Shown here in pieces: positions 15,095 to 37,220 of a stretch of DNA of 64,000 nucleotides; position 1 is the first letter of the stretch; each line of letters starts with the position of its first letter. Position numbers and translations under genes: made by a program. Source of the DNA: Pardosa pseudoannulata (taxonomy: Eukaryota > Arthropoda > Arachnida > Araneae > Lycosidae); NCBI GenBank assembly GCA_032207245.1, contig CM063503.1:107028756-107092755 (forward strand), read 5' to 3'. The notes beneath the pieces are model-generated. The model worked only from the letters and a program-made list of their open reading frames with translations. It was not told the origin of the DNA and made no database searches.

Positions 15095-17020
15095 CTCACA
15101 TTAAAAAAAGTAATATAGAAATTTATGTACTTTTAATTAAAGTGAATTGAAAATACAATTTTGTTTAAAAAAAGAGAATTAATTTCTGAGAATTCAAAAT
15201 AAATTTCTTTGCAAATTTCGTATAAATTTTAAATTATCTTAAATAAATATTATTTGGAAACCAAATATATATTTAGTGTTCATATTTTATGAGTTGGATT
15301 GGGAAAAAGATACTAAAAATTTATATAATAAACGATAATGGGCAAAAGGTATATTAAAAAACTGTTATATTTAATTTTCAGAAATGTCTTATCTGCTTTT
15401 AATAATTCATTAAAAATGAAGGTTTGCAACTCTTATAATAATATTTTTAAGTGGTAATAAAAAGCTACATATTAAGTGTTATCGGTGTATGTCACATATA
15501 ATGCACTGTGTGATAAAAACTAATATATGAAGATTTTTTGCATTATATTATAAATTTAAAGAGTCTAAAGTTGAACGCTGAATACACATATATTATTAAA
15601 AAAATAAATGTTATTTAGTGGACCAGTAAAAATACATTATGTCTCAAATAAAGTGTTAAATAAAATATCTACACACTCATACCTTGCTAAAGTGTTAACG
15701 TTACACACTGTTTAAAATATTTTCGATGAAATATATCATAACTTTTTATGATCAACATTTTCCGAATCATCAAATAATAAAGAACTAGGAATTTAAACAG
15801 TCATACAATCTTTCATACTCAGGGAATTTATGAGTGCGTAAATATTCATTTTATAACTGTGTTTTGTTGAATTTGATGCCACAAGCCAAAAACATGAGAC
15901 ATAAGATACATCAATTAAGATAAAGAAACGCACCTTACGTTTTGAAGGGCTAAGATAGGTGCACCAATTTTTTCATCAAAATGTATTCTCGTAATTTAAA
16001 AGTAGGTACCAAAAGCAGGTTTCCCCTCCCACCTCCAATAGTATCCTTTGAACTTGGAGGACATCGTGATTAGGAACCTGTTTTACGTGTTCCCTTACGT
16101 GCCCCCCCCCCACATTGATGAACACCGCGAATTTGTAGACGGCTTGAGACTTACAAAATTTCTTTTATGAGCTCGACAAATTTGTCAACTGAACCACATC
16201 AGCTCTTAAAATCCTTCATATGAGTGCATACTATATTTAGTATAATTTCAAACGAAATTATATTTCGCATACGTTTAGTGAAATAATATTAATGCAGGCC
16301 ATTTAGATTTGATCATGCAAACCTTTAAATACAAGAGAATCTTTGGCACTATTTCGAAGTTGGAATTTAAATATTTTTTCCTTATAACCAAGACACTTGA
16401 CTGTATATTAGGGATCTTCCTGTTTAGAAGATACATGCAGTGGGAACACACAGGGGCAGAAAGAAAATAAATCAGATAAAGGAGCAGATAACAATATTTA
16501 GAATGTAAATACAAAATAACTTCAAACTTCTAAGTATCTATAGCATTTTATAGCAAAACAATGTAAGTAACGATTATGAACTTGAAATAGAATTTATTTT
16601 TATAATTTAAATTTATGCCGTAATTTATTTCTGTTCAATATTATAAAATACAATAGTATATGTAATCGTATACAATAGTATATTATGTACAATATTATAA
16701 AATACAATATTATAAAATACTCCTTCAGTACAATATTATAAAATTACTTCGTTGCTGCAAATGGTACTTTTCAAATGTAAGATTTCAGTCCATTGCTAAC
16801 AGGTCTATTAGTCCAAATGTTCATACATTACATATTCTTTATTCTATATAAAATAATGTTTATCTTATTCTAAATCCCGGGGTGTTTGGATTTTTAAAAA
16901 GGTTTTATTTCTATATTCCTTCACTTTTATTATGTGTGAAACGTACCTGAATGTCTGATTGGCAATCTAAAAGAATCAAAATATATTTGTTTTAATGTTC
17001 TTATATAACATTACGTTATT
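15095..17020. other. AT-rich non-coding DNA with a slightly G+C-richer patch
   Basis: No gene is recognised. Around 15960-16200 the composition is more mixed and includes a run of ten C (16102-16111). A degenerate repeat at 16637-16745 is listed separately. Confidence 0.5.
16637..16745. repeat. Degenerate repeat of ACAATATTATAAAAT units
   Basis: The motif ACAATATTATAAAAT occurs four times within about 110 bp, with two further partial units (ACAATAGTATAT). It is a simple local duplication, each unit being rich in the palindrome AATATT. Confidence 0.6.
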
Positions 17021-17022
17021 CC

Positions 17023-17136
<114 letters not shown>

Positions 17137-17419
17137 CATTTTAAAGTGCCGATAATATCTTTGTAATGTTTTTATTCATAACTGTTGCACAGTCAGTCAT
17201 CAAACATGACGGCAAGTGGTTAGCGTCCATACTTTAACAAAGAAGCTACATTTGGCCAAGGTTCATACAACAAACCTTTCTAAAGACTCTCTAATTCAAT
17301 TCTTGCTCATCAAGTTCTTTTATGTGCAGTTATTTTTTATTCATGCTCCAGCATTAAAGAGTGAGCTGTGTTTTCTGCCTTTAAACCCATAAATTATTAA
17401 TTTTATGTTTCCTAACCTA

Positions 17420-17426
<7 letters not shown>

Positions 17427-17456
<30 letters not shown>

Positions 17457-17620
17457 TAGATAGATAGATAGATAAACAGACAGATACACAGATAGGTAGA
17501 TAGATAGATAGACAGATAGTTAGATAGAGAGATAGACAGATAGTTAGATAGACAGATAGATAGATAGATAGATAGATTAGAAAGATAGATAGACAAGCAG
17601 ATAGAAAGAGAGATATTTGC
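17427..17620. repeat. Compound microsatellite (TA)n plus GATA/GACA
   Basis: A short (TA)n run leads into about 165 bp of TAGATAGATAGACAGA-type tetranucleotide repeats. Frames of 76-98 codons on the minus strand here encode only Tyr-Leu-Ser-Ile repetition and are not genes. Confidence 0.95.
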
Positions 17621-17967
17621 GTAAAAATGTAAAACATAATTTTGCAAATTAGTTTACATTTAATAACATTCGCTTGTTAATTTATTCAAATTTTTGTATA
17701 AAAATTAATACGATAATACTGAAACATTCAAAAATATATCATAAAACTTATTTCAAAATAATACTAAATAATTTAAATTAGTGTAGGCTAGAAGATATTG
17801 TTTCCCTTATTTAAAAAATGAAAAACTAAAAGTCCAAAAATCTTCTCAACAAGTGGTTCTTTTGGACAATTTCTTAAAAAGTTCTGTCACTTGAAATTAG
17901 TTCTGAAATGAGCTCATTAAACTACTATTAGTCATACCTTATGATATGAGGCACACTCATTTATTAC

Positions 17968-18145
17968 CTGTTTGACCCTGGACATTACAGAAGCAAACCT
18001 TTCTCGAAATTGAATATTTTCTTCCACGGATGAATGCAGTCTCTTTCTAAAGCTCGGTTTTAATTGTTTCACTATCCTCTTGCTAACGATTTGTCAGTAG
18101 GGAACAATGACTTGATGATGCACTTAAGTAACGACTCTCCAACTT
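17968..18145 (-). pseudogene. Exon-like segment with intact splice sites but disrupted frame
   Basis: On the minus strand an excellent 3' splice site (polypyrimidine stretch ending TTTCCCCTTTCTAG) is followed by 178 nt ending at CAG before GTAATA, a plausible donor. The first part reads KLESRYLSASSSHCSLLTNR, then a stop (TAG where CAG would give Gln) and QEDSETIKTEL. After one extra base the frame continues RKRLHSSVEENIQFRERFAS, VMSRVKQ. Without that one base the segment would be 177 nt, an exact codon multiple. The peptide is charged and helix/coiled-coil-like. I do not recognise the gene. Either it is a decayed exon, or only its 3' part (17968-18082) is a live exon using a weaker TAG acceptor. 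Confidence 0.38.
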
Positions 18146-19349
18146 CTAGAAAGGGGAAAGAAAATGTAATGATTACAACTAACGCCTAAATTCGTCCCTT
18201 AATGATGACATCTTCTTGATAATTGAGAATGTAATTTGTGAATTAACAATTGCAATGTATTCATTTTGTTGACTTAAGCAATAATTTCGTTGCTTCTGTC
18301 GGAAAGTTTAAATTAAAGAAATGATTTCCATTGGAGTTATTTAAACGAATTAAAATGTCAGCTGAAAGAATGACTAGAGAATAATTTACTTTAAAGCTTT
18401 TTATATATAACAGAAAAGCAATATTTTAATTCATTTACATATAACAAAATATATTACTTGTTTAGCGTTTTCTTCACACAAGAACAAATCTAAAAACACT
18501 TTGAGATAATAATATTAAATTAATAATATTAAATTAAAAATTAATTTTTAATTTATAAAATGATTTAAATATTTTAAAAATATTGAAATTTTTGAAATTA
18601 CTTTTAGAGATTCATGTATTGAATTACATATATATAATCTGATTTATTTGTATATATTTTCAAAACAAAAGTTCTTTGATTAACAAATTATAAATTTACT
18701 GTAAACATTAAAATCTTGTAACATTTTGTTTAATTTTATTAAATTACCTTATAAATTTTGTTGGTAGCTGTTAATCATTTGTTTTGTACAATATCAATTT
18801 GATTAACAATTACTAAAGAGAAGAGAAATTTTCATAAGGAAAGAATATTTAAATCGACTCAGGTTTTTAATCAAATATGATATTTACTTGATTTCTCGTA
18901 GAAGTATTGTATACTGAGCAACTTAAAAGAGATTGCTAAACAACTATTATACAACTATGATTTAAATTGGCTTAATTGTTTGTTCTTAATTTATTAGTAA
19001 TAAAATGTTCTAATCAAATATATATAATTATAATAATATTGATATCAGTATAACATTTAGATTTGTATCTGTGTTCATTTACTCATAGATATAAATTATT
19101 CATCAATTTACTGAAAGTTAATTTATTCTGCTTTTCTTTTTCCTATAAAGTATAGGAATATACGATAAGTTTGATATAACAAAGGACGTAACTTAATTAA
19201 TCTGTTTTAGTCTAAGATGGGTTTATAAATAAAATTGCGTAAACGAAATAAATATTTTATTCTAAAAAAGTCATTTTTTATATTTTTATTCTGAAAGAAA
19301 ATGGTGTTTTTGTTTAAAAGAAGCAAAGTGACAGAAAATAAATAAAATC
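18146..19349. other. AT-rich non-coding DNA, nothing recognised
   Basis: Very AT-rich sequence with short AATATTAAATT iterations near 18510-18560. No coding or RNA signature was seen. Confidence 0.55.
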
Positions 19350-19656
19350 CTTCTTCAACATCATACTTATTCTCCAGCAATCATTCAAGCAAAGAGCTGT
19401 TTTGTTTCACATTCGTCGAATTCTTCAGACACTGCGTCTATTCATTCGTTGAAAAATAAGGAGCCACTTCTCAATAGAAAGTACTTTCTGCAGGAGCATT
19501 CGTATCATTTGCATCATTTCATATTAACTGTTTTGGAAGCTTTTTCAGTTTTTCTCCTTTGGGTTTAATAATTTGTGCTTTTTTCTTTCTGATAGTTAGT
19601 GGAGATCCGATTTGGCTAGCAATCTCATCAAACCTTATATGTGTTATTACGTAAAA
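19350..19656 (-). pseudogene. Coding-like block broken by stops, family unknown
   Basis: Reading the minus strand from an acceptor-like CTTTATAG at 19657, one frame gives FYVITHIRFDEIASQIGSPL, then TIRKKKAQIIKPKGEKLKKL and PKQ. It continues with in-frame stops every 20-40 codons to about 19350. The lysine-rich, mixed composition is unlike the Phe/Asn/Ile/Lys noise around it, and a second frame near 19430 also looks protein-like, which suggests a frameshift. No domain is recognised. Lying about 1.2 kb upstream of the pseudo-exon at 17968-18145 on the same strand, it may belong to the same dead gene or to an old transposon. Confidence 0.3.
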
Positions 19657-24134
<4,478 letters not shown>

Positions 24135-24190
24135 AGGTAGGTCCCGGTCTCATTAGCCCTGGTGTTGCAAAAAGTAGACAGTAGCGCTAA
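24135..24190 (+). mobile_element. 3' fragment of the tRNA-derived SINE
   Basis: The phrase GTAGGTCCCGGTCTCATTAG, CCCTGGTGTTGCAAAAAGTA, GAC matches the 3' body of the SINE copies at 37045 (TAGGCCCCAGTTTCATTACC) and 38301 (GTGTTGCAAAAAGTAGACCG). The tRNA-like head is missing, so this is 5'-truncated or a decayed remnant. Confidence 0.65.
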
Positions 24191-28385
<4,195 letters not shown>

Positions 28386-28660
28386 GTGGTCTTTTTGACG
28401 CACGGCCGATTGGAGGTGTCAAGTGTGCCGTTTTTGTCTTCGCACCGACAGAGAAAAAAAATTGTGCTTTGCGTGACCGAGACGGCTGGGCGCCAAAGGG
28501 CGTTTCAACTACCCAAAGGTCAAAGAGGGGGCTGGTCGATCTCAACGAAAACCGATATTTCCTGCTTGGAAAAGAAAGAAACTGGAGGACTCCCGGCTGA
28601 ACTTTTAAGAAAGCAGGTTGAATGTATAATGATCTCCTCTCTGGACGATATGTTATATCA
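28386..28660. other. G+C-rich island
   Basis: This is the most G+C- and CpG-rich stretch of the window, with CG-containing runs such as GACGCACGGCCGATTGG and GAGACGGCTGGGCGCCAAAG. Frames are open on both strands (28386-28724 +, 28348-28545 -), as expected of high-GC sequence, and none shows a recognised domain. It could be a promoter or CpG-like island with a first exon, or an uncharacterised repeat. The GGCCGATTGG at its start resembles the head of the SINE at 38301, but box B is absent. Confidence 0.4.
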
Positions 28661-28739
28661 TCATTTCAGTTTAATTTTCCTTAAACGTTTCTTTCTGGTT
28701 TTAAATAAATCAAACCGTTGTTAAGTTTAATCATCTACG

Positions 28740-28862
28740 ACTGATTATTTTCGTCTCCATATCTGCTCCTTACACGAGACTCATGCGAAGTCAAATCCAA
28801 AATGACTAGGGTGTGACGGACTACCGGACATAGAAACAGTGCAACCGCTCGGCCAGTTAACA
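28740..28862 (-). mobile_element. Possible tRNA-derived SINE of another family
   Basis: Read on the minus strand it begins GTTAACTGGCCGAGCGGTTG; GGCCGAGCGGTT is a good box-A-like sequence of the type found in Leu and Ser tRNAs. A GGATTTGACTTC about 60 nt on could be a decayed box B. No matching acceptor stem, A-rich tail or target duplication was found, so the call rests on the head only. Confidence 0.35.
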
Positions 28863-30239
28863 GTAACTTTGTAAATATTTTATTATTTATCCGGTAAATC
28901 ACAATTCAGTGCTATCATTACCTGAATCATACAATCAGTTTTTGCAGTGGTATTAAATTTTAATTCCAAATTATGGAAAAATTGATGTTAAACAAAAAAA
29001 TCTGCAAGTATATATAAAAAGTAAACAGTAAATTGAAATGAAACAGTTTTCCTTGATAAACCGCATTGTTATATTAAATGAAGTTTTGTAAAACTGTAAG
29101 AATCTGGTAATAATTAATATTATTGATTATGCAGTATTTACCGTTGTACATGGTTTCATTGACAACCACGGGCACATAGTAATGAGAAGGGTAGGAGGAT
29201 TTCAAATATTTGGGAAGCTCATTTTAATATTTCTGAATATCCTCAACCAAAATTAACGGATGTATAATTTCGAATCATTCTAAATACCTAATTCTACTTG
29301 GCAAAAAAGCTTAAAGGTCATCTTTTTAAGTGATGGAACATTTTTTTTAAAAACTGCATCCAAATTTGTATTTATATTCTCTAGATTTCCAAGCAACAGT
29401 ATAATATATGAATAGAAAACTAATTACATGTGACTAAATATAACAACTAATTATAGCTAACTCCAAGCATTTAATTTTGCCATTAAAAACTATAACTTTT
29501 ATTTAATTTATACACAAACTACTTTTTAACCAACAGCGGCAGAAATACTAGAAAACTGGGCTATATTAGATATGTCTCATTTCGCAATTTTTTTCTCAAT
29601 CATCATTTATTAATTAAAATTTTTTTTGCTCAAGTGTTTAAAAACGTAGTAGCAGAAACTACTATTAAATCTTATTACCCAGTACCTATATACATGATAT
29701 ATAAAGCAATATTTCATTTTTCTCTGCCAAATCCGACTTTTTGTGCTTTACCATATTTTTCCATTAACAACAATTTTTGCTATTGTTTCACGAACAAAGA
29801 GAAAACTGATCTTTTATCAGGAATTTTCATAAATGTAGTTGGATTAAATTTCTTAAATTTAATTGGTTTTGCACTTTTTTTAATAGGTTTAATTGAAATG
29901 AAATGATAATATATTCTTATTGTTATTAATTAAATATAGCAGAAGAAATGTCTATAACGGTTGAATTACAGAAATTACAAATAGTTGAAGCACATATGAA
30001 AACAATGAATTAAAAGTTTTGCAAAGCGTCTGATTGAAGCCGGCCTGAATATTTTGAGATTTTTCCTTTCTGGGGACTGGGTGGGTAAGAGCAGGGTTGA
30101 GGGATATATTACAAGCAGATTTAAAGTAAAAATATTCTGTTTATATTTTGACATTAACATATTCTGATTTTTAATTCATGTTCGCAAGTTATATAGAAGG
30201 GGAAACACTTCAGTATATACATAATTTATATATTTTCAC
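28863..30239. other. AT-rich non-coding DNA, no supported feature
   Basis: A 90-codon plus-strand frame at 29634-29906 is discussed among the rejected items. No other signal was seen. Confidence 0.5.
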
Positions 30240-32158
<1,919 letters not shown>

Positions 32159-32257
32159 CTATCCAACGTTTATCTATATTTTGAAGCGGATAAATTGATC
32201 TAATATACTTGTATGTGTAATAGCTGTGGTGTTTCAACAACATTTTAACATATTTAT

Positions 32258-32474
32258 TTAACCCTTAATTTGACAAGATGTTTTTTAAAATATATTTTAG
32301 TTATAATTTCAGTAATTTTCCCATGTCTGTATAGATATTAGGATCTCTGTAAAATAAACAAAAACAAATATTTTCCTTTTTGAGATAATTAATGTCCGCT
32401 GTGGAGAACACTGACAATTATGTTATATAGTAGTTATAAATATACATGTCCGGTATAGCCAAATTAAGGGTTAA
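32258..32474. mobile_element. Compact piggyBac-type MITE
   Basis: TTAACCCTTAATTTG at 32258-32272 and its exact inverse CAAATTAAGGGTTAA at 32460-32474 border a 217-bp non-coding interior. TTAA duplications plus a perfect 11-bp inverted CCCTTAATTTG mark a short non-autonomous piggyBac-like element. It starts only 100 bp from the end of the MITE at 30240-32158 but has different arms, so the two are separate insertions. Confidence 0.8.
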
Positions 32475-35400
32475 ACTTACCATTAGCAAATATTAGTTTA
32501 TACATTATATATTTTAGTGTTTATAAATAGCTACAAAAGATGTAATTCATTATCTATGTGAGAAGAATTTCACCCGAGATATTGACAATAGTAAGTTTTT
32601 CGTAAAAAACTTCAAATTTGAATATGTTTTATACAAAATTAAAGAGATTGAAGATACATATTAGTACTTGGTTTTGGTAAGTATACTTCTTTTATATCTA
32701 GTCTAAATGTCTTGGAAGGATATAAATGTCTTGGAACTTAAAGTAAGTTTAATAAATATGTGAATTTTCATTCTAACATCAGCGATGATACAGAAAAATA
32801 TGAATATGCTTAACCATATATGTATGTCCTTTAGTTAAATTTGTACAAATTCGTAGATGGTAACACACGATAAGTAGAGGTAAGTTTTAGCTCAAATATA
32901 TATTGTTATAACACAGTGCGACTCTATGCGATATATACCTTTATTTTACCTTTATGTTTCATGAAGCATTAAGGTGATTAGTCTCCCACAAGGTAAATTT
33001 GGAAAGAAATGTGTCTTTTTCAAGACTGAGTGAAAATGGAACTTTTAGAGGTAAGTTTCTTTTTAAATTTTCGTTATAATATTTATTCGTTAAAATGTTT
33101 TTTTGTTGTTTATAATATCATTATTCAGAAAAATAGCTGCTATTAATAACTGGTTGTTTTAGAAATTAGTATACATAAATATATCAAATACTGCATTTGA
33201 ATATTTGTTATGAATAATATATTGAAATATAGACAAGCCACCTATTAAGTAAGTAATTTCAATGTGTTGCAATATCCTTTTATGTTTCTCTCTATAAACT
33301 CTGGTATCTCTTCATCAAAAGGGTGATAATGCTTATATGTAAGAAATTTATGATTATGAGAAAAAATGAATAAAAGCATGTGTAAACTATTTAAGCTGTA
33401 TATAAATTTACAAATAATGGAAGAGGATTTTTTCAAGGTGTATAAATTCAATTTTAATAAGGTTTGATCACGGTTATTAGTAAATGCAATGTGACCTATA
33501 ATAAAGTTAAAAAATAAATGCAGACTGCAATAACGCTGATAAGTAAAAGAACATCTTCAAATTTAATCTGAATCTTAAGCTAAATGGAAACAGAATGAAT
33601 ATAAAATTTCCATCTTGTGCATTGTAATAAATAAATGCTATATCCTTAAATTTACAAATACTAAAAGGTCAATCTTAGACAGCTTAATAACACACATACA
33701 TCTATTAGGGAGCTACAGATATAGGTATTTAAAATGTACATACAATTCAAGGAATGTAACAATTTAAAAATTGTATGCAAATTCCCTGTACATTACTATA
33801 AAAGAATGCACCGCATTTTAATTTTAATGTTAATTTTTAAAATTTTAACACCAATTTTCATATACAAAATGTGGGTGTTCATTAAATGTCTATCTAATAT
33901 TATGTTAGGATATTTACGTTAGTGTAACAGACATGAATAATGATAAAGCGTTACATTACCAGGGAATTTACTAGTTCCATTTTTATTGTATTTGAATTAT
34001 GTTCATTACACCGAAACTCATATTCATGACACCACGAAAAATGAGACTTTGAATCTTTCTCAATGCCATTGTGATATTTAGTTTTACTTCTAAACATATT
34101 TATATACTTTATTGGAAATGAAGAATGTTTAGAAACTTTCTCGAAAAACAAAATTATTTTTTCTTTTTCACTGTATCTTTAAAATGCGAATCTCAGATCT
34201 TGCTAAATTATACCCAAGTTGCCCATTCTTAATATCCCTGTAATTTAGCATGGATTATGTGTGATTTAAATTTCAAACTGTTCCATGCTTGATATATAAT
34301 GTAAACCTCAGACTAATACCTGCAGTATAACTTTATATGAGCTAAATGCTGTTCAGATAAAGTGAATATCTAGAAAAAAATCATTTGTAGTTTAAAAAGC
34401 GATTTGCTTTGTGCTAAACATCAATAAAAACTACCAATGTTAAAATATCAGCTGATCATTACATTATTACTATTCATTGTACATTTTTAAAACTATTTGC
34501 CATGAATCTTAAAGCTTTTTAGTTATTCTTATTCAACGTATAAAACAATAATATTTGAATAGTCTTTTATACATCCTTAGTAATGAAAACCGTCTCAAAA
34601 TATGCTATGGTTTGCTTATGATATAGTTGAAATTTTATATAAGTTGCCTATAAAAATATTGAAGGACACTAAAATATTAAAGCGCTTAACAACCATTAGC
34701 TTAACGTTTAATTTCATGCAGGATATAAATATTAATTTAATTGATAATCCATATACACATTAAAAATACTGTATAATATTGTATAACAATATATGCAATA
34801 GACTAAAAATATTGGAATTTTGCACACTCAGAGAAGTTTAATTTATATACATAAATGAATCGAGTATATAAAAGCACTTGTCTTAAAGTATGAGCACACT
34901 CTCCGATTCTAATTGAAATTAATGATCAAAATTTATAGAGAAAAATTTGCAAATACAATTATGTAAAATCAATAAATTCCAAAATATAGATCATAAATTT
35001 GCTAATATTAATGAAAATAAACACTTATATAAGTATAAATAGTAGATATATAAATAAGCTGCGTATTACAGAAACAAAATATAAACTACCCTTACGAGAA
35101 CATACTTACGTATATACGTAAAAACCTATAAAATATATTTATGTAAAAACTAAGAAATATATTCAGATAAAAACGTAGTTACGTATTTACGTAAATATAA
35201 AGTGTAAATATTTTGAAATGTAAACAGTAAAATATATAAAGAATAAACTAAAATTTCCATTTTTTACTATTAGAATACAGCAAAAGTTTTGCAGCATTTT
35301 CAAATTTAAGAATAATCTGAAATTTAGAAATAAAAAACTCGTTTTTTCAGGTAAGATAACACGTTTTGTAAAATTACAACTAGAATAAATATATAAACAT

Positions 35401-36858
35401 GGAGAAATACAAATTTGGTTTATGAAATAGCTTTAAGAAGCTACTTATTTTGTTCAACAATTTATCGACGACATTATCAATCTACTTTGCTCCATTTCAT
35501 ATCACTTAAAGCTAACTGTGCATATCGTTCAAACTCCTTTCCTTGCATGAGTTTCAATGATAGGAGAGAATGACCAGTTTTCGCAAGCACTGCATAAATA
35601 GATACCTTCACTGAATTTATCAGGCTTTGAACATTGGCAGCTATTCAAAATTTCCCCTTTTATATCCCGTGGCGTATAATAAAATTACACGGTTATCGTC
35701 AACATCACTATCCGCCCACTTCACATAACTAAATTAAACTTTCTTTCCTGTTTAGAAGTTAGATATTTTGTCTCGACATGCATTTAATGAGTATGTATGA
35801 GTCTACGAGTACATATACCTTCCCACAATCACAGGATAATCACAGGTATGCACATACTGGATCGGAAAATACTGGTATTTAAATTTATACAGATTATTCA
35901 TCAAAATTTGAAATAGCTTGCTGTTTAAAGGGGAAAAATTTATAAATTCAAATGTAGCTTTTAATATTCCCTAAGTTAAGAGCTATTAATGAAATTATCT
36001 TAGAGTATAAATTAGAAAATTTTTGTCCCCAATTATATATTAGTTATGCAGTAGTCGTTTATTTTTTTAATTCACCTATTTTGATTTTTTCTCCTTCTTT
36101 AGATTTAATACTTATAATCAATTAAATAAAGAAGTTCCCAAGCTGTTTTACTGTTTCTATCTAAAATAATTTTATTTTCTCTAAAAAATTAAGGCAAAGG
36201 ACGGAAACGTTGGTTTTGGAAATAATTTATATTTTCTACACAAAATCTGAAAAAGAACACAAATAACTGAAGGTTTAAAAAAATGTTGATTAACTTGAAA
36301 AAAAATGTTTCAGAAATCAAAACCCCGAAAGTAAAGTTTAAAAATAGCTAAGAATTTACAAACACACTACAAATGATTCTCTAGAAAATATAAAGAAAAT
36401 CATAAAATGCATTTTAAATTAAACAAAAAAATATTTGGGAATATTTAGATTTATTAATTTTTTAGTCCTGAATAAATTTTATAAAATTATAATTTTATAA
36501 CATTTATTATTTTGTAAAGGAAAAAAATCTGGAAAAATTTTAATTGTAACGTCCTTGAATGATTTGAATCTAATAACTAAACACATACAATAATGTCTAC
36601 TTTTAAAGCATAAAAATAACAACATAAATGTATATACATGTGTGTACGAGTGCTTGCGTGCGCACAGCTTGAATTTTATTTCCAATTTAAAAATGTTTAT
36701 GTTATTTTTACTGCGTGGTATATTTTTAATACAACCAAAAAAATTGAACCAAAACATGTTTTGAAATTCGGTGCTTATTTTAAAACTCTTCTCGCAGACC
36801 GTCACGCAGGCGGGCTAGCATGAAGCACTTATTTTCCAGCCAGATAGAGAGTTTCCTC
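32475..36858. other. AT-rich non-coding DNA, nothing recognised
   Basis: Frames of 62-108 codons (33245-33451 -, 33734-33922 +, 36479-36805 -) lack motifs and are AT-driven. A locally repetitive palindromic patch at 35090-35205 is listed separately. Confidence 0.55.
35090..35205. repeat. Degenerate repeat with TACGTA palindromes
   Basis: The units ACTTACGTATATACGTAAAA, TTATGTAAAAACTAAGAAAT, and AGTTACGTATTTACGTAAAT recur at spacings near 35-45 bp, each centred on self-complementary TACGTA or TACGTAA motifs. It is a short decayed tandem repeat of unknown origin. Confidence 0.45.
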
Positions 36859-36905
36859 GTTTTAACCCTTAGTTGTCACGCATTCATGTTGGACACCAGG
36901 CATAT
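36859..36905 (+). mobile_element. Possible lone piggyBac-type transposon end
   Basis: TTAACCCTTAGTTGTCACGC at about 36863 has the TTAA plus CCCTTA start shared with the ends of the MITEs at 32258 and 13860. No inverted partner was found within a few kb, so it is either a solo end of a broken element or chance. Confidence 0.3.
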
Positions 36906-37044
36906 TCTAAAAATTATATTTTCGCCACAAAAGGACATTTTATGTTCATAGGACGTAAGAAACCTTCAGTCTTGACCTCCTAAAAAAGTGGAACAAATAT
37001 GACTGATACAGATAGATTCTAATAATATAAGTAACAATCTGTAA

Positions 37045-37220
37045 GGGCCGAAAACTGGCTGAATGGTTAGGGTACTGGCCTTCTGAATCGGAGCTCATGG
37101 GTTCGAATCCCACTAAGGCATGGATGTTCGTAGCCGTTCAGAATCGGCTTTTAGCAGTAGGCCCCAGTTTCATTACCCTTCGAGTTGCAAAACGTATACC
37201 GTAGTACTCCAAAGCCAATA
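37045..37220 (+). mobile_element. tRNA-derived SINE, best-preserved copy
   Basis: A box-A-like TGGCTGAATGGTTAGGGTAC (37056 on) is followed about 45 nt later by a perfect box B, GGTTCGAATCC (37100-37110), the internal RNA polymerase III promoter. The body continues GGCATGGATGTTCGTAGCCG, TTCAGAATCGG, CCCCAGTTTCATTACCCTTC, GAGTTGCAAAACGTATACCG. It aligns along its whole length with the copy at 38301-38477. There is no tRNA acceptor stem, so it is a retroposon and not a tRNA gene. Target duplications were not clear. Confidence 0.82.

Noticed and set aside
17200..17275. A stretch AAGTGGTTAGCGTCC ... AAGGTTCATAC resembling tRNA boxes A and B
   Set aside because: Box B is too diverged and the downstream body of the SINE family is absent; too weak to list as an element.
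28386..28724. A 112-codon plus-strand frame in the G+C island
   Set aside because: The opposite strand is also open, as expected of G+C-rich sequence, and no domain or splice structure supports it.
29634..29906. A 90-codon plus-strand frame faintly resembling the C-terminal membrane part of SLC13-type anion transporters (AETTIKS, FHFSLP, LLSGIFINVVGL)
   Set aside because: Matching needs gaps between every block and relies on Phe/Ile/Leu/Asn-rich runs common in AT-rich DNA. The conserved TPPNA motif is missing. A profile search against the SLC13 family would settle it.
37056..37110. A possible true tRNA gene at the SINE head
   Set aside because: Boxes A and B are good but there is no acceptor stem or anticodon arm, and the downstream body is shared with other SINE copies.
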